Shown one piece after another: positions 55,101-61,781 of a stretch of DNA of 64,000 nucleotides. The position numbers and the translations under genes are program-made. Every line of letters begins with the position of its first letter. Position 1 is the stretch's first letter. Below the pieces are notes generated by a model, which worked only from the letters and a program-made list of their open reading frames with translations, was not told where the DNA came from and ran no database searches. Origin of the DNA: an uncultured Flavobacteriales bacterium (GTDB lineage Bacteria; Bacteroidota; Bacteroidia; Flavobacteriales_D; Crocinitomicaceae); NCBI GenBank assembly GCA_913051935.1, contig CAJXCU010000001.1:1-64000 (forward strand), in the 5' to 3' direction.

Positions 55101-57358
55101 AAACTATTGAAGGGGGATTACTTACCGTTCATCCATCTGAATGGGTCTTTAAGTCAAGTGGCAATACTGCCGCATTGCAGCTATTGGATAGTGCTGTTTA
55201 TTTTTGGCGCGTGGCCCTGGAAGATAATGAACTCGTTTGGAAGCAAAGATCATTTCAATACATTTCAAATAAAAGAGGATGGGGACAAGATGTATATGGT
55301 CAATTTGTTTCGAATTCATTCAATGGTGTTGAATTAGATCCTTCGAATTTTTACAGAGAATTTACTCCCATTGAAGCAGATATTTCCTGTCTCTGTAAAT
55401 CAACCTCACAATCACCCGGGCATTATGACAATGCTTGGTATTTAAATAGCATTCAACAGGACTATAATATTTGCACGGCCACACCAAAATTTCATGTGGC
55501 GGTTATAGATAAGGCTACGCTCGAGCCATGGGGTACTCGCTATGTAAACGCAAATGGGTCCATTCAGAATCCTGACCACGACTTTGGAAACAATAATGAC
55601 AATGGGGGATGTGAAGACCGTGTAATGAAGTACTTTACCTTTAATCAAACCAATACAACGGATTTAAATTCATTTAAAAATTTTATTGAAAATGAAATAC
55701 CAGATGGGAATTATGTCTTGATTTATACGCCAATGACAACGCGTTATGACCTCTGGGATGCACTGAGTCCTGATTTGTATTCTACTTTTTCTTTGATGGG
55801 CTCTGACAGCATTGTTCCCGGGAGAGAAAATCGACCGTTTATCTTTTTGACTCGAAAGGGAGATTCCAATTTTGTTGTAGAAATTTTTTCTCAAAATAAT
55901 GAAGATATATATTTGGATACATTGATTAACGGTGCTGAGGTAGTTGGTTTTGAATCCTCTCCAGTCATCGGTCCTGTTCGGCAATGGAATTCAATACATT
56001 GGAAACAAAATCCATTAGAGTCTAATACGGCAGATACAACGTATTTAGAAATACAACTTTTAGATGAGCTCGGCAATTACCAGAGTTCGATTGATACCTT
56101 ATTCACCCTGCATGATTCGATCATCAATCTGCAGAATATAATCGATGCAGAGCTGAACCCAAAGATAAAATTAACGAGCAAATACAAAGACCTGGTCAGT
56201 CAAACGCCGGCTCAAATGGATTTTTGGCATGTTCTATATGACCCAATTCCGGAGGCAGCCATTGTGGGTAACGGCAATTTTCTTTGGGCACCCTCAGACA
56301 CCTTACAAGAAGGACAGCAGGGTTCATTTGCAATAGATGTGGCAAATATTAGTGATGTCTCTATGGACTCTTTACTGGTTTCATATTTTATTTTAGATGA
56401 AAATCAGGAAAAACATTTTATCCCTTATGATAGAACGGATTCTCTGCGTGTTGCAGGCACACTTTCGGATACTATTTCTTTTGGAACGGCCAATTTAGTG
56501 GGTTCAAACTTTTTCTGTATGGAGGTGAATCCTTATGTGGATTTATCATTAACACTTACAGACCAGCCTGAACAATCACATCTTAACAATATTCTTCAAT
56601 ACCCTTTTACAGTTGTTTCTGAGGATATTAACCCAATTTTGGATGTTACCTTTAATGGTATTCATATTTTAAATGAGGACATCGTCGCACCAACTTCAGA
56701 GATAAATATTTCTCTAAATGATGAGAACCCATATTTGCTTCTTGATACAGATGCCGATACCTCATTATTTGGAATTTTCATTACCGATCCTGAAGGTCTC
56801 GTCTCTCGAATTCCCTTTATAGATGCTGCCGGAAATATTGTGATGAATTGGATTCCTGGAGACGACAATCAAAATAAGTTTAAAATTAGCTATCCTGCTT
56901 ATTTTGAAAAGTCGGGAGTATATACGCTTCTTGTTCAAGGTTCGGATAAGTCAGGAAACGCCTCAGGTGATTTTGAGTATGAAATCGATTTTACGGTTGT
57001 ACACGAATCAAGGATTTCTCAGCTCATGAATTATCCAAATCCATTTTCGACACAGACTAGATTTGTTTTTACACTTACAGGCGATCTTGTTCCTGATGAT
57101 CTGTTGATTCAAATCATGACCATTAGTGGTCGAGTCGTAAGAGAGATATCTGAAGGTGAAATAGGCCCCATTCAGATTGGTCGAAACATTACCGAATTTG
57201 CCTGGGATGGAAGGGATCAATTTGGGGATATACTGGCAAATGGCGTTTATCTCTATCGCGTAAAAGCTAAGATAGATGGTAAAGACATCGAGCTACTAGA
57301 CTCGGAAGCTGACCAGTACTTTCACAAAGGATTGGGGAAAATGTATATTATTCGTTAG
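52196..57358 (+). CDS. PorU-like C25 family protein (PorU2 type), 1720 residues
   Basis: A very large secreted protein: signal peptide (1-18, ending AEAQTYG), beta-rich N-terminal region, a gingipain-type C25 domain (about 420-810), several Ig/CARDB-like domains and a C-terminal FlgD-like domain (MNYPNPFS, WDGRDQFGD, GVYLYRVK). His663 (FFGHFSTTE) and Cys695 (ANSCYNGN) stand at the same spacing as the PorU pair. The GHGG motif is replaced by GHFS. Bacteroidota genomes often encode such a second PorU-like protein (PorU2); its function is not established. The end overlaps the convergent phosphatase gene. Confidence 0.87.
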   Translation: MKFRFLLVVFLLSTYAEAQTYGNEWISYDQKYFSFPVVEAGIYKIDYPTLVSAGVPLSALSSSNFQIFGKEREIPLFIEDGGDQTIESGDFILFYAEGNDGWLDSSLYDNTDWIGNPKYSLYNDTLNYFLTWNSSSDNLRFSEETADDFENYSADEFVIEESFNFYSNSYNEGEKSADASSSFFMPGEGWGSTPKNGNNGYTWDFSALNFTGIYQGQNAPLIEYESVVVGRSNAAQPNPESGNHHTKHTIGNSNYTLVDSVFTGYQSVFINGSFSADVISSNGNSNFKVNIIGDLNVATDYQSINYWSFHYPRSLSFSSEASVDFEVINSAALKSKIEINGGQFVSPVALVIGPEPYKLKIVESNGIYKFLVPNAALSDRQKIFVESNADITNISALNAVNQNGFFTDFASNVNLESVLLFVYNEKLGNAVNEYVAHRSSESGGSYNVLTAEVSELYQQYGGGVPKHINGIRRFAHHMFESSTSKPVGLFLLGKGIREANITSLTSIGPGSRTNSLAYQNSLVPSFGQPSCDACITSNLPGTNKWTPLIPTGRISVKTEAELATYLSKIVAFDAQQNQDDIYNTNTKDWQKHILHFSGGEDFQEQQAFQNYLNTMAIKAEDYYFGGKVNLVAKENDNPISPTELQGITDRISEGVSLMNFFGHFSTTESGFDINLDNPANWNNEGRYPLLLANSCYNGNIFHNSTSNSESFVLTPNAGVIAYLGTLNYGFTGALQSYSNHFYDQFSRYNYGGTIGQHIKATIDSVLDENASLIYETTFLQMTLHGDPMIRLNWHELPEIELTDSRVSFGPEDISLATDSIEVNVKIRNLGKAITDTFDLTINRNFPNSDIDSNYIFNIPGLNYEKVLNLKLPFQSSQGVGVNKFTVKVDRPDFIEEQYDELINNQVVKNFQINVDGVEPVWPENFAVVPIDSISVRASTIDALAALNTYRFEIDTTPDFNSEFARTHTKTIEGGLLTVHPSEWVFKSSGNTAALQLLDSAVYFWRVALEDNELVWKQRSFQYISNKRGWGQDVYGQFVSNSFNGVELDPSNFYREFTPIEADISCLCKSTSQSPGHYDNAWYLNSIQQDYNICTATPKFHVAVIDKATLEPWGTRYVNANGSIQNPDHDFGNNNDNGGCEDRVMKYFTFNQTNTTDLNSFKNFIENEIPDGNYVLIYTPMTTRYDLWDALSPDLYSTFSLMGSDSIVPGRENRPFIFLTRKGDSNFVVEIFSQNNEDIYLDTLINGAEVVGFESSPVIGPVRQWNSIHWKQNPLESNTADTTYLEIQLLDELGNYQSSIDTLFTLHDSIINLQNIIDAELNPKIKLTSKYKDLVSQTPAQMDFWHVLYDPIPEAAIVGNGNFLWAPSDTLQEGQQGSFAIDVANISDVSMDSLLVSYFILDENQEKHFIPYDRTDSLRVAGTLSDTISFGTANLVGSNFFCMEVNPYVDLSLTLTDQPEQSHLNNILQYPFTVVSEDINPILDVTFNGIHILNEDIVAPTSEINISLNDENPYLLLDTDADTSLFGIFITDPEGLVSRIPFIDAAGNIVMNWIPGDDNQNKFKISYPAYFEKSGVYTLLVQGSDKSGNASGDFEYEIDFTVVHESRISQLMNYPNPFSTQTRFVFTLTGDLVPDDLLIQIMTISGRVVREISEGEIGPIQIGRNITEFAWDGRDQFGDILANGVYLYRVKAKIDGKDIELLDSEADQYFHKGLGKMYIIR

Positions 57359-58575
57359 AAGAATTTGCAGCTAAATATTGCTGTGTCATCTACGAAGCTA
57401 AGGTCTCCTCTCCAATCATCGAGCTTAGAAAAAATGATATTATTCATATCCTCCATTTTCAGTGGAGCATAGGATTGTGCAGCCTTCACGAGCTGGTTTA
57501 CCCCAAAGAGCTTTCCTTCATTATTTTCAAGTTCAATCAATCCATCCGTGTAGAGGACAAATGTCGAGTTAGGGTTAAGTTCAATCATACCTACATTTAT
57601 CTTCGGTATTTCGTCGAGCATACCAAGTCCAATGCAGCCCTTATCGAGCATGAATACTTTTCGTCCATGAAGTATGAATGGGTGGTTGTGCCCAGCATTA
57701 ACGTATTTCATCTGTCTCGTGTAGGCATTGTAGTGTGCGATAAAAAAGGTAATGAATTTTTCTCCTTTTGCACTCCTCATTACTTTTTTGTTGAGTTCCT
57801 CTATGAGGAAGGGCATCTCAAATCTTTGATACTTAAAAAGAGTTCTTATCGTAGCTTGAAAGTTAGCCATCAATAGTGCTGCACTGATTCCTTTACCTGA
57901 TACATCAGCTATACATATGATATACTCATCATCTCCAAGAGGTATAAAGTCATAATAATCGCCACCTATCGCATGTCTCGGGATGTATTTTGCTGACAGG
58001 TCCATTTTACTATTGGAAGGTAGCTCTGATGGGAATAAGAGCTTTTGCATTTCGGATGCAACCTCTAACTCTTTGGATATTCTTTCTTTAATGATGTTTT
58101 GCTTACCGAGCCTCTTGTTTTCGACTGCTACGGCAATAATATTTGTAAGTGTTTGAACAAATGAAAAATAACTTGTTTCACTTTCGCTATCTAGATTGCT
58201 AGAAAGTAATAAGAACGCAAGGGGTTTTTCAGAGTGGAATACTGGGATAATAACCTGGAATTGATGCAAAATTTTAGACTGAGAGGACTCAATGATGGTG
58301 ATTTCCCTGAACCGACTAAATTCATTGTCAATTTCTTTCAGATCAATTTTTCCTTTAAAACCAATTTTTATCGGATTCTCCCATTCTTTTTGGTTTAGAA
58401 GTAGTACAAATTTTGAGAACCCGAGTTGCTCTTTAAGGATAAACGTATATATTTTCATCAAATGCTGTACTGGAGCATTTTCGTTGATTGCATTTGTGAT
58501 TTCCAACAAAGACATAAGCTTGATCTCCTTCACCTCATTTTGGTACACTAAATCTTGCTCTCTCGTTGTATACAT
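57355..58575 (-). CDS. RsbU/SpoIIE-type PP2C serine phosphatase with GAF-like sensor domain
   Basis: The 406-residue protein has an N-terminal GAF-like domain (about 10-165), a short coiled coil (KERISKELEVASEMQKLLFP) and a PP2C domain (about 190-406). Metal-binding acidic residues are in PRHAIGGDYYDF, IADVSGKGISAALLMANF and YTDGLIELENNEG. Such enzymes dephosphorylate STAS antagonists and so release partner-switch systems; the STAS protein at 22823-23164 is a candidate target but lies 34 kb away. It ends four bases inside the PorU2 stop (convergent). Confidence 0.9.
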   Translation of the reverse strand: MYTTREQDLVYQNEVKEIKLMSLLEITNAINENAPVQHLMKIYTFILKEQLGFSKFVLLLNQKEWENPIKIGFKGKIDLKEIDNEFSRFREITIIESSQSKILHQFQVIIPVFHSEKPLAFLLLSSNLDSESETSYFSFVQTLTNIIAVAVENKRLGKQNIIKERISKELEVASEMQKLLFPSELPSNSKMDLSAKYIPRHAIGGDYYDFIPLGDDEYIICIADVSGKGISAALLMANFQATIRTLFKYQRFEMPFLIEELNKKVMRSAKGEKFITFFIAHYNAYTRQMKYVNAGHNHPFILHGRKVFMLDKGCIGLGMLDEIPKINVGMIELNPNSTFVLYTDGLIELENNEGKLFGVNQLVKAAQSYAPLKMEDMNNIIFSKLDDWRGDLSFVDDTAIFSCKFF

Positions 58576-58577
58576 GA

Positions 58578-59495
58578 TTATTTTTTAAAAAGCGTTGGTA
58601 GATTTCTCAATGCTGCCAATTCTTTAAGTTTGTCTTTTGCCTCTATACAAGGTGTTCCGAAGTATGTCTTTCCTTCCTCGAGATCTTTTGTGATTCCCGA
58701 TTGCCCCAACACGGTTACATTATCTTGAATGGTAACTTTACTTGCACATCCTACTTGCCCCCAAATGGAGACATTATTTTTTATCGTAACACATCCGGCA
58801 ATTCCAGTTCCTGATGCGATTATACAATTGAGCCCAATTACAGTGTCATGCCCAATTTGAACAAGGTTGTCAATTTTAGTTCCCTCACCAATTGTTGTGA
58901 AGGATGATACCCCCGCATCAATGGTTGATGACGCTCCAATTTCAACATGACTTTCAATTTTCACCCCACCGATTGTATTCATGAGGGAATGTTTCTTGTT
59001 TTTTGTATTGTAGTAAAATGCGTGATGTCCAATCACTGCATTTGGACCTATAATTACGTGGTCTTTTATTTCTACATTATCCATTATTACTGCTCCTGGG
59101 AGTATTTTCGTATGTGCACCAATTTGAATATTGTTTCCAAGTGACACATTACCTGCAATAACCGCACTTGAGGATATTTCTTGCATTTTATTGCCTCCTA
59201 TTTCAGCTTGTGGGAAGTAGGTACTGCATAATTTATTGTAGTCATTAAAGGGGTCCTCAGAAAAGATGATGGCCTTGCCTAAAGGCACCTCCACTTCGTG
59301 ATTTATAATGATGGTATTGGCCTTTGAAGAAAGTGCGCTGGCGAAATATTTGGGATGGTCCACAAAAATCAAATCACCGGTCTCCACTCGATTTATTTCA
59401 CTTAATCCATTGACAATATGCTTTACAGGACCTTTAAAATCTCGTTTTAGCTCTGCTGCTATTTCTTCAATGTATTTTGGAGAAGTAAATCTCAT
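58578..59495 (-). CDS. lpxD: LpxD-like UDP-3-O-acylglucosamine N-acyltransferase
   Basis: The 305-residue protein is a left-handed beta-helix acyltransferase with many hexapeptide repeats (IVSxGV type, for example SAVIAGNVSLGNNIQIGAHTKI). LVQIGHDTVIG holds the LpxD catalytic His. An N-terminal UDP-binding domain (about 1-100) matches LpxD but is shorter than in enterobacteria. It probably N-acylates UDP-3-O-acylglucosamine in lipid A synthesis, unless it serves another lipid. It is two bases after the phosphatase gene. Confidence 0.83.
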   Translation of the reverse strand: MRFTSPKYIEEIAAELKRDFKGPVKHIVNGLSEINRVETGDLIFVDHPKYFASALSSKANTIIINHEVEVPLGKAIIFSEDPFNDYNKLCSTYFPQAEIGGNKMQEISSSAVIAGNVSLGNNIQIGAHTKILPGAVIMDNVEIKDHVIIGPNAVIGHHAFYYNTKNKKHSLMNTIGGVKIESHVEIGASSTIDAGVSSFTTIGEGTKIDNLVQIGHDTVIGLNCIIASGTGIAGCVTIKNNVSIWGQVGCASKVTIQDNVTVLGQSGITKDLEEGKTYFGTPCIEAKDKLKELAALRNLPTLFKK

Positions 59496-59508
59496 TTGGT
59501 ACTTTTTT

Positions 59509-59516
59509 CAAAAATA
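59509..59516 (-). promoter_or_regulatory. -7 box of the LpxD-like gene (TATTTTTG)
   Basis: The minus strand reads TATTTTTG, ending 13 bases before the ATG. The predicted leader is only about nine bases. No -33 element is clear. Confidence 0.5.
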
Positions 59517-59630
59517 AGGATTGAAAGAACATTATATAGCGGTCATAAAAAGACTTATCCCCTTTGCTATGTTCAAATAGGATATAGAATATTTAGTCAA
59601 AAGTTTTGATGTTATTAAAAAAGAATTTCC

Positions 59631-59638
59631 TATTTTTG
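59631..59638 (+). promoter_or_regulatory. -7 box of rpmE2 (TATTTTTG)
   Basis: A perfect TAnnTTTG match 24 bases before the ATG. A TTTG at 59605-59608 gives a 22-base spacer, slightly long for the -33 position. Confidence 0.55.
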
Positions 59639-59661
59639 CAATCCATTTTTGAACATTTATT

Positions 59662-59916
59662 ATGAAAAAAGAGATACACCCTGATGATTACAGACTTGTT
59701 GTCTTCAAAGACATGTCTAATGATTATGCATTTTTATGCCCATCATGTGCTCCGACTAAGGACACGATCAAATGGGAAGATGGTAATGATTACCCTCTAG
59801 TGAAGCTGGATATTTCTCATAAGTCGCATCCTTTCTTTACAGGAGTTGCCCAGTTTGTGGATACTGCTGGTAGAATTGATAAGTTCAAGAACCGTCACGG
59901 TCGTCACATGAAGTAA
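59662..59916 (+). CDS. rpmE2: 50S ribosomal protein L31, type B
   Basis: An 84-residue ribosomal protein with the type B marks [31 protein letters not shown] and a basic C-terminus. It contains a CxxC (LCPSCAPT) not typical of most type B forms, which lack zinc cysteines. It is monocistronic, with its own promoter and a hairpin terminator. Confidence 0.93.
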   Translation: MKKEIHPDDYRLVVFKDMSNDYAFLCPSCAPTKDTIKWEDGNDYPLVKLDISHKSHPFFTGVAQFVDTAGRIDKFKNRHGRHMK

Positions 59917-59933
59917 ACAATATTGATATTCTT

Positions 59934-59957
59934 AAAGCCCTTTCGAGGGCTTTTTTT
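59934..59957 (+). terminator. Rho-independent terminator after rpmE2
   Basis: AAAGCCCT, loop TTCG, AGGGCTTT gives a perfect eight-pair stem with UUCG, then a T run. It overlaps the stop codon of the convergent sua5-like gene. Confidence 0.9.
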
Positions 59958-60936
59958 ATGAGTTATATTTTTGAATTGCTCTTTTAATTCTATCGTTTAC
60001 AGCTCTACCAATTCCAATTTCGGGCATGAACTCAATATAAATCGAAGAGAATTTTTTGGCATCCATAATGTGAAATGATCTGTAAAGCTCTTTTGCTGCA
60101 GCATCTATATTTCCATTTTCACTCAGCAAAAATTGATTTTCATTGGGAAAATCAGGGTGTAGCGTGTCAAAACCAATAAACCCGCAGTTTTCGATCTTAT
60201 TTCCTTCATGTTTTTGCGCTATAGAAAACATTGCCGTATTTGGAGCATAATGGTGCTTTACCATTCCGCTTGTAAGGACTTCTTGATTGCTTTCAAGCTT
60301 ATTTTTGAGACCGACTTTTTTTTGAATACAAGCCTCTATTTCTTCAATTGAAATACTCCCGAGTCTGTATACAATAACAGCTTCATTTTCAAAACCAATT
60401 ATTGTTGATTCTATGCCTTTTTCGCAGATGCCTCCATCTAAGATATATGGTATTCGTGTATTGAGTTGTTCTTTTACATGAGCAGGAGAGGTTGGACTAA
60501 TTCTGCCATATAGATTTGCACTCGGTGCAGCAAGAGGATAGGCCAATGTTTCCAAAAGAGCCAGACATAATTTGTGCTGAGGTACGCGCAAGGCAACGCA
60601 GTTTTTGCCCGCAGTGACCGAATCGGGTATTGTTTGCTTTTTTGGTAAGAGCATCGTCAGAGGTCCAGGCCAAAACTTTTCCGCTAGAGTTTCTGCATCT
60701 TTTGGAACAATCGTTACATCTTCAAAAGCTGATGATGTATCCTTGTAATGAAGGATGAGCGGATTGGACAAGGGTCTTTTTTTTGCTGCATAAATTTTGG
60801 CAATGGCTTGTGAATTATTTCCATTGGCAGCCAAACCATAGACCGTTTCGGTTGGAATAGAGATGATTTCTGAACTATCTAGTAAGCGCTTTGCTTTTTT
60901 TATACATGTACCTATCTCAGTCCTTTGCATAATCAA
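59956..60936 (-). CDS. L-threonylcarbamoyladenylate synthase (Sua5/YrdC/YwlC family)
   Basis: The enzyme makes threonylcarbamoyl-AMP for the t6A modification of tRNA. The 326-residue protein has the YrdC domain (SIPTETVYGLAANG, KRPLSNPLILHY, SANLYGRISPTSPAHV) and an extra C-terminal Sua5 domain, so it is the long Sua5 type. A second Met at residue 3 is an equally good start. A minus-strand TAnnTTTG was not seen close by. Confidence 0.93.
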   Translation of the reverse strand: MIMQRTEIGTCIKKAKRLLDSSEIISIPTETVYGLAANGNNSQAIAKIYAAKKRPLSNPLILHYKDTSSAFEDVTIVPKDAETLAEKFWPGPLTMLLPKKQTIPDSVTAGKNCVALRVPQHKLCLALLETLAYPLAAPSANLYGRISPTSPAHVKEQLNTRIPYILDGGICEKGIESTIIGFENEAVIVYRLGSISIEEIEACIQKKVGLKNKLESNQEVLTSGMVKHHYAPNTAMFSIAQKHEGNKIENCGFIGFDTLHPDFPNENQFLLSENGNIDAAAKELYRSFHIMDAKKFSSIYIEFMPEIGIGRAVNDRIKRAIQKYNS

Positions 60937-61103
60937 AAGTAAGGATATCTATCCTGATTTCAGCTTGGATTGTTTGAACTTTATTTTTTAAAATTTGACT
61001 TAATTATGCATTATTGTCAGGGGCTCGCTCATCACAATATGTTCGTTTTAGAACAATATTACGTTGGATATGTTTACTTTTGTTTAGACACATTCTAAAT
61101 AAC

Positions 61104-61781
61104 ATGGGAGTTATTCTTGCAGATAGTAATGATATAGTACGCGCAGGCATGCGTTCTGTCCTTTCTATGCAAACTGATTTACCCATCACCTCTGAAGCAA
61201 CAAACAGTGAAGAGTTGTGTGAGCAAGTTCAATCGTTTAGTCCTTCGATGGTTATTTTAGACTTTACCTCTGAGGGATTTACCATTGATGTAATATCGAA
61301 AATAAAAAGTATAAATTCCGATATTCGTTTTATTGCGATAACTCCTGAGCAAAATGCGCAAACTTTAATTGATGCGCTTCGACTTGGTGTCAATAGTTAT
61401 GTAAAGAAGAACTGCGCATTGGATGAAATTGTAAATGCAGTTATTGAAACAAGTCGCGGAAATAAGTTCTTCTGTGGTCAGATATTAGAGACAATTCAAA
61501 GAGCGGAAATCGATGTCAATCACCTTGATTTTGATCCACTAAATTGTGAGCCAGTCATCTTAAGTGAACGAGAAAACGAAATTATAAAGTTGGTCGCCGA
61601 AGGGAATACAAACGGTAAAATAGCTGAGCTCCTATTTTTAAGTAATCATACTGTAAACACGCATCGCAAAAATATAATGGCCAAGCTCGGTGTTAAAAAT
61701 ACTGCTGGTATTGTTATGTATGCTGTTAAAATGAACATCGTCTCGCCAAATCGATTTTTATTTTCTCCAAGTAACGGCTAG
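61104..61781 (+). CDS. LuxR-type response regulator
   Basis: The 225-residue protein has a receiver-like domain (about 1-120) and a C-terminal LuxR helix-turn-helix (LSERENEIIKLVAEGNTNGK then LFLSNHTVNTHRKNIMAKLG). Asp53 is at the phospho-acceptor place and Thr80 and Lys101 are at the switch positions, but the usual acidic pair is only Asp7-Ser8 and the DxxMP motif after the Asp reads DFTSEG. The track start (61014) is replaced by the ATG at 61104 because GVILADSNDIVRAGMRSVL is the usual N-terminus. The 3' end overlaps the receptor gene by four bases (convergent). Confidence 0.9.
   Translation: MGVILADSNDIVRAGMRSVLSMQTDLPITSEATNSEELCEQVQSFSPSMVILDFTSEGFTIDVISKIKSINSDIRFIAITPEQNAQTLIDALRLGVNSYVKKNCALDEIVNAVIETSRGNKFFCGQILETIQRAEIDVNHLDFDPLNCEPVILSERENEIIKLVAEGNTNGKIAELLFLSNHTVNTHRKNIMAKLGVKNTAGIVMYAVKMNIVSPNRFLFSPSNG

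Noticed and set aside
60942-60955. AGGATA-TC-TATCCT palindrome between sua5 and the LuxR gene
   Set aside because: Too short to claim an operator; no second copy seen and no T run for a terminator.
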